Shown here: one piece after another, positions 23,223 to 35,200 of the stretch
Layout of the letters: each line of letters begins with the position of its first letter
Position numbering within the stretch: the first letter of the stretch is position 1
Source: Circinella minor
Lineage: Eukaryota > Mucoromycota > Mucoromycetes > Mucorales > Lichtheimiaceae
NCBI GenBank assembly: GCA_016758965.1
Contig: JAEPRB010000063.1
Coordinates: 1-64,000 of the forward strand
DNA: 64,000 bases
Reading direction: 5' to 3'
Program-made: the position numbers and the translations under genes
Notes under the pieces: model-generated
The model's database searches: none
Told to the model about the DNA's origin: nothing
What the model saw: only the letters and a program-made list of their open reading frames with translations

Positions 23223-24683
23223 TTATTTTCTAAATGCCAACACTACTGTTGTAAGACCAATAATTATTGCGCCTAATATGCCCAATCCATCTGGACGGTC
23301 ATCAAAAATAAATATTCCGTTAAGAAAAGAAAGTACCAGGCCATTCATACTAATTATTGCTGCAGAACTAGCGGGTGTTAATTGAAATCTAAGAATAATA
23401 AATGTACGAGATTAAATCACCATTGTTTAGGTACATTTGTTATTTTCGTGACAAAATCATATCAATACGAAAAACTAGTATTGATTTCCATTATTATAAT
23501 ATTATACATACCCTTTATTAATAAAACATTGACTGAGAAAAGCAAGAATACCGGACATGAAAAGCATTAAATATTCAGATGCAAATTGTGGCCAAACAAA
23601 GGATTGAACGGTTAGTAATGGAGGAATACATATCAATGTAGTAATAATACCATGATAATTTGCATAAACTAAAAAATTTACAGCTTTTCCAACTTTTCGA
23701 ACAATACAAATACTAGTGGCAATAAAAAAAGCACCGAGGAGTGCGATAAAACTAGCAAGCTCTGTATTATCATAATCGTTTTTAATATCGTCATGATAGT
23801 TGTTTGCAACGGATCCGAAAATAAATCCAGGTTTTGTTACAAGAATTGCACCAACAAAACATAAAGTCACACATATGCCTTGGCAGTAATGAAGTGGCTC
23901 GTTCAAGAAAATGGCAGCAAGTAAAGTTGTAAGTGCTGCATTAAGATGCAAGATGACTACATATATTGTTGTTTTATATATATATAATTTATAGATTTAG
24001 GTTCTGCTTCTCCTCCTTTTTTTTTCTTTTCAATCAAAGAATCGGACATTCTCTCTCTCGTTTTCTTTTGCCCCTTAGATTACATACTAATTCGTCTAGA
24101 TGATAAAATGAAATAAAGAAATACATAAAGAGAACGAACCTGATGCATCAGGAAATGGCATATGTGTAATGGCATAATAACTTGATGAAACGGCAAAACC
24201 TCCTACCAATCCACGAATTATCAACCAAGGTCGTACCGAACGAGGTCCGAATGGGTTTACTCCAAAATAGACGCAAGATAAAATTCCACATGCAGATTGG
24301 ACGATTGAACGAATCAATAAAATTTGGAAAGAAGGGAAACTCGCGCCACACAATCTAGTCATTACACTCATGTATCCAAGTATTATAGTAGAACATCCAA
24401 TGAGCCCTAACCCCATAGCGCTTGATTTTGTTTTAATAATGTTGGCTTTATCGTTATTATTATTATTGTTAGCTTGATAGTGTTGCTGATGAATCCTTGA
24501 TGATGTTGATTTGGTGTCATTGCAGGAGTTATGTAATAGTGGACTTTGTTCATCTGGAGCAACTTGTACGATTATTGCTTTGGCAGTATTGTCGTTATGT
24601 ATTGTTACCATATGATTATCACCGTTGTTAGGTAGTTTCTTTAGTAATTGATTTTCGTGTTGTAAAACAGTTGCCGAGTTCAT
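23223..24683 (-). CDS. EamA-type drug/metabolite transporter (DMT superfamily)
   Basis: Three exons (24140-24683, 23512-23956, 23223-23388) give 384 residues. After a polar N-terminal tail of about 90 residues there are around ten hydrophobic helices in two EamA-like halves. Family marks include RSIVQSACGILSC and RPWLIIRGLVGGFAVSSSYY in the first half, the ALTTLLAAIFLNEPL turn that ends the first repeat, and FQLTPASSAAIISMNGLVLS with ILGAIIIGLTTVVLAF at the C-terminus. The layout resembles the SLC35G/YMR253C-like branch of fungal multi-pass transporters. The substrate cannot be predicted. Splice joins are phase-consistent. ATG 24683 is the first in frame. Confidence 0.92.
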
Positions 24684-25401
24684 TACAGAATTATTAAATA
24701 AGATAACTAATATTACAAGTATAAATATGAAAATAAAATGATCAGTAGATTAAGTAATAGTAAAATGAAAAGAAGCAAGATTAAAAAAATCTCAACAACA
24801 ACGAACTTTATAATTTTTTACTTTATTCTTTCTATTATTTCTTGAACTAAGTTATGTAGAGGATCCTACGTTTAAAAAGCAGGAGACTGCTATGTGTACT
24901 ATCTTCTCTACATATGATCTACGTATGTACATTTATGATATACATAGGGGCTATAGTATGTGTATATATAGTGCCGTTGATATATATATATATATATGTA
25001 TTTAAACAGACTTACCCTATAGTATCCATAATGTAAATATGTGTGCCAAATTAACACATATATAGTACGTAGATCTTTATTATTATTATTATCAAAATTA
25101 CAAAATAATCAACACTGCAATGAAATGGGTGCATCATTGAACTTATATGCATGTAGCAATAAAACAATGCCGTCCACAAAAAAAATAACAATAGATAACA
25201 GTTGTTAATAACCAAAACTATCTTTAGTAGTGATATATACTTGATTATTATAATAAACAGCTCAATTTTTATCTACAATCTAACGATAATATAGATGTCA
25301 TGTTGATGATCATTTTGGATGTCGGCGTTGATTCTGCGTATGCAGGGGGAAGCCTAATTTCATTAGAAATGTTATATGTGACCCATTAGAAATAAGTTCA
25401 A

Positions 25402-25440
<39 letters not shown>

Positions 25441-25720
25441 AAAAAACGAAATCATTTTTTTTATTTTACTATGGCATAATAGAATGGTAATTATATAAAA
25501 TAATAAGCGAAAAGAAAAAATTAAAATTTATTATAAAACTATTAGTATATTACCACATATTATATACACACTTGATTCACTAGATCTGCCCATTCATATT
25601 CATATCATTTCATATCATCTCATATTATTTATTATTACGAGATTGATCTTTTTTTTTCTATATATTATTTGGGATTATATTATAAAATTATGTACATATA
25701 ACAAAACAATGTTTTTTTTA
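24684..25720. other. intergenic region with poly-T tract
   Basis: No gene was seen. It contains the upstream region of the transporter, a TA microsatellite near 24980-24997 and a long T homopolymer at 25404-25439 followed by an A-rich stretch, so it could form a small snap-back. Confidence 0.5.
25404..25439 (+). repeat. poly-T run (about 36 nt)
   Basis: Uninterrupted T homopolymer in intergenic DNA. Its exact length is the kind of value sequencing often gets wrong. Confidence 0.9.
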
Positions 25721-25933
25721 CTATTGTTCAGATTCGAATTTAAGGTGTTGTCGTCGTTCATTAATTTGAATTGGAAGAGGTTTTTGACTCCATTGAATAC
25801 CGGCAGGCATCTTGCCGTCAGAACGAATAACAGACCCAATAGCTAAATTAAATATAGTATCATCAAGTTAACGGTTTTATATCTTTGTACCTTATTTTCT
25901 AAAATAATTATATATGTTTATATATATATTTTC

Positions 25934-25964
<31 letters not shown>

Positions 25965-26266
25965 TACACATAAAGAAACCAAAAGAGGCAGCAGAACCAA
26001 GCATATATTGACTAAGCATCGAAATAGGTCCCTTAGTACCACTACCAAAACTATTTAAACAAAACCATTATGCGCGCGTTTCCATTAGTAACTTTATTCG
26101 CGTGAGAATCATTTCGTTATATTGATAATTGTATATATATAATATTTTACCGAATAATATTAATGGTGCCAAAGACAAAACCAACACAAAGACCTACGGT
26201 ACCACCCATCATGCCACCCATCATTAGCTTTTCTTTAATTTGTGAATTATCCGACGGTGTTGACAT
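25721..26266 (-). CDS. MGR2: MGR2 / ROMO1 family subunit of the mitochondrial TIM23 translocase
   Basis: Three exons (26151-26266, 25968-26050, 25721-25842) give 106 residues. Mgr2 is a small inner-membrane protein that acts as a lateral gatekeeper of the TIM23 preprotein channel; its animal counterpart is ROMO1. The sequence shows the family core: MMGGMMGGTVGLCVGFVFGT, a short loop, then SQYMLGSAASFGFFM and SIGSVIRSDG, i.e. two Gly-rich membrane segments forming a hairpin. The C-terminal tail (QWSQKPLPIQINERRQHLKF) is the fungal-type extension. Intron 2 is unusual in carrying a 29-nt homopolymer right behind its donor. Small size and motif spacing fit the family well. Confidence 0.95.
25934..25962 (+). 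repeat. 29-nt homopolymer inside MGR2 intron 2
   Basis: On the coding (minus) strand this is a T run that begins immediately after the GTAAG donor of intron 2. Confidence 0.9.
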
Positions 26267-27632
26267 TTTATTAATGTTGTTATTGTTGAGTTGCAGAAAG
26301 TTCCATTATTAAAAAAAAAAGGAGGAACCTCAAAAATTAGTTCACAATTCGAGAAACACCCCTGTGACTATTTTTCTCTCTCTCTTTTTTTTTATTTTTC
26401 TTCTATATCTTTTCATATAAGAATTTAATTGATACGTAGTAGTAATGGAATATAATTTTTCATTTTAATTATGTTTATCTTTATTTTTAATTATAATAAT
26501 AATAATGGATATGAACAATGATAAATATTTAGTATCTTGGTAAATAATGAAGAACCCCTCCTCATATTTGGCCCTTACGGTGGGAACGCTTTATATATAA
26601 AGTCTTATTCAATTAAGTTCTTAGATCCATATAAACTATAATAACAGAATTATAAACAACTATACTTATTTGGCCGCACATATGTAACATGAAAATTCAA
26701 TAATTTCTGCTTGTTCATGCGTCTTCATTTGAACTATATTACCGTGCTCGCTTGTTCGTCGGAACATTATTTAGTGCTTGAATAATGATATTTTAACTTG
26801 GTGATGCTTGAATGGGATCAGCATATTTCAATATAGCCAAAAGATTATTGGTATTTCTGTTTTCGGTATCATTGTTCGCATGAAATAAATGGCTTATTAT
26901 TCATTTGAATCAAAAAAATTTTCAAACCTTTTTCTTCATTATCACTTTAAGAAGTTATATAATACAATAATTATCTAGCATTTTATGATATATAAGATTT
27001 AAAAAAAAGATTTTATTAACAAGAACATGGTATTTCTAATATAATCTTTCTTATTGGATTCTTCATTTTGATCTTACTTGAACTACTAGACTTTTGGTTC
27101 TTCATCTAGAAATAGATGATGTTCTCTTCCAATAGATTTGTTGTAGCATTCTCTCGTTGAATGTGATACATTTGATCCAGATCAGTCATTATTTAATTAT
27201 TATCAGTATACCAAATAGCAATAACAAGAACCTTCCTTTTCACTACCCACCTTTGACAAATCTCATTACTCCAGTAAAAAAGATGTTGAAAAAAACATAC
27301 AATACTGGTTATATTCTACAACCCAATATATCTTTTTGTGATTTATGTTATAGCTTAATATACAAGCTGATTATCTGTTGTTGAAGGTTTCATTAGTGTG
27401 AGTATTTGAGTGTTTGTAGATAAATGTACAAAAAGAAAAGGATAAATGTCTAATTCAATCATTGCAAAACCAGCCACTGTATATGTGTACTTTAGTGTTT
27501 TTATGTTACACAAAGTTAAAAATCGGCTTGAAACAACCGTACTACAATTTCCATTTATCGCTCTCGCTCTCTCCCTCTCTCTTTCCCCCTATTCTCTTAC
27601 AAAAACTGTATAAGTTAATATAAGTATAAATC
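26267..27632. other. divergent intergenic region between MGR2 and RBM18
   Basis: This is the upstream region of both genes. Around 27150-27330 an interrupted plus-strand frame (HSLVECDTFDPDQSLFNYYQ…, then stops, then LPTFDKSHYSSKKDVEKN) looks faintly protein-like and may be a relic, but it is not called as a gene. A pyrimidine-rich CT run lies at 27560-27590, about 45-70 nt before the RBM18 start. Confidence 0.45.
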
Positions 27633-28761
27633 ATGACGTCCAGTAACACAAAGGTAAAAACTTATAAATTAGTTTATAATTTTCTTTTCTTTTCAAGTAA
27701 CTTATAATAAATTGTTCTGTTTTTTCTTTTTAAATCTTTAGAGGTTATATATTGGGAACCTTGAACCATCTGTAGACGAGTAAGCAAAAATAAATAAATA
27801 ATAGATTTATCTTAAAATAGTTATTAAGAGACATGTTTTTTTATAATGTACATTTAGATATTAATTAATATATTTATTTAGATATGCGATTGTGAAATTA
27901 TTTGAACCTCATGGCAAAATAACGTTTCTTGATTATATGTTTCATTGGAGTGGACCGAAAAAAGGACAACCACGCGGTTATTGTTTTCTCGAATATGACA
28001 AGAAACAGGTTGGTAAAAAGAATAGTCAAAAAAAAAAAAAGAATATACATATATGTTGAATATTTAAATAAATATATATATATTCTTCTGTTATATTTAT
28101 AATTAGAATGCGCTTAATGCAATGAGTGCACTACATGGTAAAGTTGTTAAGGGACGACCACTTGTAGTAAGATTTGCACATCAAGTTAGTAATATTTTAT
28201 AATTAATGATATAAATAAAATTCAAGATGGAAACTGTTTTTTTAATGCTAAAATATTATATTTTATAGAGTAGTGAACATGATGAACGACGAAATCATAA
28301 ATCATCATCTCTAGCAGCAAATAGACCCAGTTCATTTGCAATATTACGATCACAGAAAATGTCAAATGCAAGGTAATACTCTTTTTTAAACACATCTAGA
28401 TCATTTTGTTGCTAGGTTAAATATAGATAGTTAATTTTTTTTTCAATCAAATAGCACGGATGCAAAAATACAAGCAATTGAACGAAAACTAGCAACATTG
28501 CAAAATAATGCTTCTCCACCACCAACAGATGTTTCATCTTCTACTGCTATTAATACCAAACCATCTTCTTCTTCTTCATCATCTCCATCAACATCATCAT
28601 CATTACAATCAAAGCATACATATTCTACATCATCATTATCATCATCTGAAACGAAAAAAAATTATATAGTTAAACCAATAGTCAAAAATTCATCAGCATC
28701 AACATCAACTACTTCTAATCGAGAATCATCATCAACCAATCGACGTTATAACCCATACTAA
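27633..28761 (+). CDS. RBM18-like RNA-binding protein (single RRM)
   Basis: Six exons (27633-27653, 27742-27779, 27882-28008, 28107-28184, 28269-28372, 28455-28761) give 224 residues. One RNA-recognition motif spans about residues 8-88: RNP2 is LYIGNL and RNP1 is RGYCFLEY. Between them lies FLDYMFHWSGPKKGQP, the loop characteristic of RBM18, and the motif ends HGKVVKGRPLVVRFAHQ. After it come SSEHDER and SDAKIQAIERKL-like segments also placed there in animal RBM18, then a long Ser/Thr-rich tail ending NRRYNPY. The family's function is not well defined (RNA metabolism). The first exon codes only seven residues. The start is supported by frame and by RLYIGNL following directly. Confidence 0.93.
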
Positions 28762-29327
28762 TCACCATTGATATCCATTTTGTTTTTGTTTCGTTTTTTC
28801 CAAGCATACTACATTTTTTGTATTAAATTTTATTTATTATATTATCACAGCTATCACCAAAAAAAAAAAAAATCATTTGCATTTTCAAACAATTTTATAT
28901 TACTGGACTCTTATTATTATTATTATTATATTTTATGTAATTAATTATCAGGGATTATTTTTATATGAAGGCAATAATCCTAAGAAATTAACAATGTTAA
29001 AGGCCTTTTATATAAGATCGCTACTCCCTTTCAAGTAAAAGCATTATCGGTACTACGTATACTGTATATAAGTAGCCAAAAGAACACTAACTTATATATC
29101 ATAAAATATATTGGAAACAACTATACTTATAAGCCCTTTTTTATATATCCATTTAATACATATTATACGGCAAACAACAACTATATTAAAATTTTATGTA
29201 TTATATATATAAAAAATTATTATTCTTTACAAACTAAAAGAAAAAAAATAGTAATACTAAATGAAATGATGGAATAATGATAATTATGTATGTTTGTGTG
29301 TGTGTATGAATTTTCTTTTCTTGTCTA
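28762..29327. other. convergent 3' spacer
   Basis: This lies between the 3' ends of RBM18 (plus) and the mannosyltransferase (minus). It is AT-rich with an ATT repeat near 28911-28930 and no gene. Confidence 0.6.
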
Positions 29328-30694
29328 TTATAATGGTGATTGTGGTAAACTAAATACTTCATTACCGCTACTAAGGAACTTTCGAAGACAACTATATCCA
29401 TCATAATCAAAATTTTGGCTAGGTCGACAACTACAATGTTTGTAAAGCATTTTGTTGGATGGACAATGAGTAAAATAATCCGCTACACGATAACCAATAT
29501 TTTCCCAAAATTGAATATCACTTTTCTCCAGGAAAAGAATCATCCCTAAGGTTTGAATAACAGGATCACCCCTAAAAAAAATTCATTATAAAAAAAAAAC
29601 GAGAATAGATCAATTAAAAATATCTTTAATTAATGTTTCCTTTCCATCTTTTTTAAAACTTACCATCGTTCATAAAATATACCATTTGAGTTATCAATAA
29701 AATCAAAATAACGTTGATAAAGTTCACCACGGAAAAAGTTCAGATCTGCAATCTATTAAAAATATGATAAATGAATTAATTCCATCCAATAATAAACGAA
29801 TATTCTCTCTCAATTTTTTTTTTTTTTTACCTGAAAATTATTCCAAAAATGACATTTATTGAACCCCTGAGAATTATCATCAATCACAAAATCCCATAAA
29901 CTTTTCGGATTATCAGTTGATTGTACAATATCCGAATTTTCTGAAGCAAACTTCATAATATTGGAAAATAATGAAGGAATTGTTTCTTCATATTCATAAA
30001 GTGCAATAGAAAATGATACTTTTTTCCCAGCATTTTTCATAAATGCAAATGGATCAAAATTGACAGGACAAATATATTCGGTACCACCTTCAAATCGCCA
30101 AATATAATCCAAATCTTTTAATGCTGGATGTCGAAACATAAGTCCAGCCATAAATCTTGATGAAAAACGATAATCTTCACTATCTCCAAATAAAGTTTCA
30201 TTCATTCGTATCCGAGCTGCTTCAGCTTCTTTTTGATCAGTGGAATTGGCATAACCATAATATTCACTATCCAACTTGTCATAGAATGCAACGTCAATAT
30301 CGTCAGGTGTCATGACATTAGCAAGATGTTTAAATTCGTCTGATAATTCTTCGTTGGAAAAGATGATATAAGGATAATGGTGTTCCTTATTGACAGAAAA
30401 CTCGATTTGACGCATGGTCATTCTTAAACCAGCCAAGGAAGCGGAATCGCCTTTAATGAAAGTGACATAGGCTGCATTGAAATTGTCATGGGGTTGTCTT
30501 AATGGTTGTTGTGGATTTTCGTAAGGAGGCCAAGAATTGACTACAAGTGGGTGGTGTTTATTTTTACCCAAAGAACTTGCTACTCGTTCAAGTGGAATGT
30601 ATGTCCAAATGACAAAACTACATAGTAAAAGGAATGATAGAAAACCAACTATTCGTAATATGGTACGTCGTTTAAAGGATTGTATTGAGGCCAT
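29328..30694 (-). CDS. GT15 alpha-1,2-mannosyltransferase (KRE2/MNT1/KTR family)
   Basis: Three exons (29831-30694, 29664-29752, 29328-29571) give 398 residues. Family 15 enzymes are Golgi type II membrane proteins that add alpha-1,2-mannose to O- and N-glycans using GDP-mannose with Mn2+. A short cytosolic tail precedes a single anchor (about residues 12-32) and a luminal domain. Family marks: AAYVTFIKGDSASLAGLRMT, YPYIIFSNEELSDEFK, SRFMAGLMFRHPALKDLDYI then WRFE…CPVNFDPFAFM, and FWNNFQIADLNFFRGE, YERWGDPVIQTLGMILF, ENIGYR…FTHCP. The start is the ATG of MASIQSF; the codon six upstream is TTG. The ATG lies only 204 nt from the stop of the upstream UNC80-like gene on the same strand. Confidence 0.97.
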
Positions 30695-30898
30695 AAGGCA
30701 AAGTAACAAAAGTATGTTATGTGGAGTTTTTATGGATAAGTTAAATAGAAATTATTATTTCTCTTTTGGATAAAATATTAATAAAAAAAAAATAGGGAAC
30801 ACAAGAAAGGACCGCCCGAAACATATTCTTTTTTTCTATATCTTTCCATAAATGGAAAAATGAGTAGGCAAGGAGAGAGAGCTATTTTTATTTTATTG

Positions 30899-32242
30899 TT
30901 ACAACCCATTATTAGCAGTAGAAGCAGATTTACTGCTTTGAAACATGATCGTTTCTGCTTGTAATCGCATTACATCCCTTAACTCGAGGAATAATTGATC
31001 ATTCAGCATTGTGGTGGGTACTTGAACAGGTGGAGTAATAAACATGCGTTGGATATGCTTGACCTGGATTTCAAATTCATTCAGGGCCACTCGTTCTTGT
31101 CCTACATAGTTACTATTTTGTTGTGTAATCTAAAATTTATACCAACAATTTATTATTTCTATTATTCTTATCATACAATTATTTTGTTTTCGTCTTTTGC
31201 GTTACCTGTTCAAGTAGCATATCTAGAACGGAACTCCATTCATAAGAATTCACCATGACAACAGCACTGCGACATGTAAACAAGAATTGCAATAACGATA
31301 AAAACAGATTCCAAACAGATAATCCAACATTTCCGGCAACAGCTAATGTTCCTGGATCAATTCGACTTAGTAATCGTCGTAAGGCTGGCCATAATGACAT
31401 CCAAAATGTAGGTCGATTATCTTCCCACCGAAGCATCAATAAAACCCATGCCTTGACAATCAAAAATCCCAAAACGAGCGATTCTCCTGCAGGACTATAC
31501 GAAAAATTGATATCAGGAGTATCAAAATCTATAGGAATAGAATTGAAAGTTTGCACCAACAATTCAATAATTGTATCCTCAAATTCCACCAAAAGTAATG
31601 ATGTATTGGTTTCACGCAAGATACCCAGCAAGAACCAGCTGAGAAATCGTAGACAATGACGAGTTTCATCCAATTTTTGCATTCCAAATACCCGATATAA
31701 ATTACTATTATCATCCACACACAAAGTCACCAATAATTCAGCAACAGTACTGTATGTCTTAAAATCCTTTTTGGTAAATTGTTGAGAAGCGGGTGGTAGT
31801 TTAAGGAAATAACTAAGAGGTTCTAACAATGTTGGAAGAGCTGTATCAAAGTACCGTACTCTTCGATATCCACCACCAGCAGCCGCTGTAGAAGTAGAAT
31901 TTTCTCCTGGTAATAATTGTTCAATTTCATCAAACCATACTTCATGTTCCGGTGTACTATCCCATAAAACAAGTTCAAGTAATACAAGCATGGTGTCCTT
32001 GTGAATTTTGGTTCGAGAATTGAGACCACTCTTGACTTCGTCCATAATAATTTGAGCAAATACATTATCAGGTGATGAGCCAGGGATACTAACAAGTGCA
32101 CTATAGGATCCAAGTAATTTGACTACACTTTCAACTTGAATAGTACAATTTTGAAGACCATGTCGAAGTAAGTTTTGTATTTGAGGTAATAAGATCTAAA
32201 TTATTAAAAAAAGAGTTCCCGGTATCATATAGTTAATAAACC

Positions 32243-32282
<40 letters not shown>

Positions 32283-35200
32283 TATTCGTAATTTTTTATG
32301 CTTTAGCTTACAGCATAATGATATGGGTGTTCTTTTAAGAGAATGGCAGACATTGTGAATAATGGATTAATATCCCATTCGGGTCGTCTCCAACCTGTTG
32401 TATGCTTAGTAAGAGTATTTAAGAATACAGCATAATCTAAATAAATAAATAAAGAACAAGATATCGTTAGTTTAACAGCTTCAATATATATATATATATA
32501 TATATTATATTTCATAATATGAAAATCCGAATTACCATTTAAAATAGATTCTGAATATGGATGTGAATGTACAGTTTCTACATAACGACACATATTATGC
32601 AAGACCGTCGAGAATGCTTTACGTTCCATTTGTTGTTTCATTAACTTATCTAAAACATCACGTACAGGCTGATCGCGCAAATATACTATTTCTTGCATAT
32701 CTTCATCTGGTACAACATCTTCTGGATCAATTACAGTACGCAAAACAAAGAATAAATCAACATCACGATTATTTAGATCTGATACCGTTTGATTCTAATA
32801 AAAAATGAACGATTAATCCTAACCATACACACAATGCATCTCCCCTCTCAAAACATCACTCCTCTCCCTAATTTTTTTTTTATACCTTAAACATGAGAAC
32901 AAAAAGACCAGCAACTGCAAACCGAAGAAAAGCACTTTTCAAAAATTCTTTTGCTTTTAAGAAAACCGGTTCATTCATTTTATCACCAAGTTTTGTCATA
33001 AGCTTACCCAAAGCCATAATCTGCTTTGACAGTACCATAGCAGTTAGGTGGTCCGAACGACGTAGTAAACATTTCAAAATTTCCAAGATCAGTAACTTAT
33101 TTTCTTCACTTATATCTTTGGTAAGCAATTCAATAATTTGCTTCATGCAATTAACAATGCTATGTTCGAATTCTCGTTCAAGAATATTATGCTATATATA
33201 TAAATATGTATAATCACTTAATTGATTAATTTCGTCTCTCCTCACATCAAATATCAATTTATATCCTTTTTGTTTTATTATTACCTTGTACATAACGATT
33301 AATATCGTTTCCAACCAAATCTTGAGCATCATATGATTTAATCCGGCAACATCCACACCTGAGTTGAACAATTTGAGCACTACGTCAATAAAATGAACAC
33401 CAGGACTACTATTTTCAGCCAGCTCCACACGATTACGTTCTAATACATCAGGAGCCATGGAAGCCACTGTTTCAGCTGGTAATGGAGCAAAACTATCCAT
33501 AATTTTTTTGAGACCACGAGACGCTGCAATCAAAAATGTATTTTGTAATGAGTTTGATGAATCATAAGATATATTACCAAACGTAACAACCCATTCACCG
33601 GAAGCAACGTAGCGTCGACAATCATTGAATCCCATACAATCAACAAGGATAAATTTTAATCTTGATATCTGAACAGTGTCTACTGGTAAATGACTTCCCA
33701 GCATTTGTAACGCAAGAGTCAGCATTAAAACACGTGCATTTTCAATTTCAACTGTCAACAAATCTTCATTTTCTCGTTCTTCTTGGGTTAATCCATCACT
33801 GTCACGGTCATCGCCATTGTTATGAGAATGGTACGCTGGATTGTATGGTGAAGATCGCATATATCGTTCAAGAATATCTACCGATTGTGTATCAGTCGCT
33901 CTATCGGCTTGTTGTTTTAATTCCAATGCTTCCAATAATGACTCCCATTGAATTACTTGCCAATCAGGAAACAAAGCATTCAATTGAATCATGAGTTTGA
34001 TAACGGATGTTCTCTGACGGTCTGTGGCAGTCAAGAAATAAGCTTCCCAACATCGGAATGCAGAACGTAAATGTAAAGTGCCAAATGTACGTATCAATGC
34101 AAATGCCTTAGATCGAACATATTCTTCTTTATCCCAGAGACTGCCAGCGAAATAACTGAACACTGGACCAAGATAGGATAACATAGGTAACCATTTGGTT
34201 TGAAAAGCGGCGTCCATCTTGGTAAACAAACCATAAAGGTTATCGAGGCCTTGATAACGAATTTCCCAATTAGAATCTTCGAATATTTTGAACACACATG
34301 CGTGGAAAGGACGTACGTCAGAAGATATTAATTTCATTAACAAACTCAAGTTGATATCACTCAAGTAATCATACGTTGGTGGTAAAGTTTCCCAAATACT
34401 AAAATAGGTTACTGTGTCAATAATCATAATAACGTATAATTAGTGTTGTCGTTGTTTCTTTTAAGATAAAAAAAAATACTTACGCTGAAATCAATGTAGG
34501 TGAACATTGATTAATTATATCAGACTTGTTACTAATACCAAAGCCCCAATGTATAAGTGCATAAAACATTTTGAGAACATCCGCACGAATATTGAGTTGA
34601 TCAAATTGGAGATAAAGCATCATACAGCGAATGACTTGAGTACTTTCATCGATTTGCATAGGCAGGGTATTATCAACATGAGCAGATTGACGCTTATTAT
34701 GACTAAAAAATTAAAAATTAAAAACAAAAGAATAAGATACTATATCTATGAATGCAGATATCAAAAAAAGAAAAGAAAAAGGAAACTCACGTCAATTGTG
34801 CCACATGATCACCAAAATAAGGTACAATGTCAAGTTCTGCTATGTTTCCAAGCGGACAATTACATGCATAACATGTTAATGCAGCACTATATTTTATAAA
34901 TTTTTGCGCACTATAGATATTTCCGGCCAACAAATTAATAAACAGGTTACTTTCTTCCTTGCATAAAATCTCGTATCACGTACACACATAAATAAATAAA
35001 AAACAGCTATAAATATTTTTTTTTACCTAGTAAGTTGTTCCATAGATAGATCTTGATCGTTTTCTTTATCACGCAATGACTCTAACGCAATTTCATTTAA
35101 ATATCCAACTACATCAATAATAACAGCTCTTGATGTGCTCACATTTAAAACATTCACAGTTTGATACCACAGTAATTCAACAAATTTGGCTATCATACTA

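Noticed and set aside
24961..25040. possible small inverted-repeat element around the TA repeat
   Set aside because: Candidate ends (GGGGCTATAGTA and TACCCTATAGTA) do not pair as inverted repeats; explained by AT-rich simple sequence.
31255..31659. 134-codon plus-strand open frame
   Set aside because: It lies antisense to exon 11 of the UNC80-like gene, which has consistent splicing and coding character; the plus frame is a shadow.
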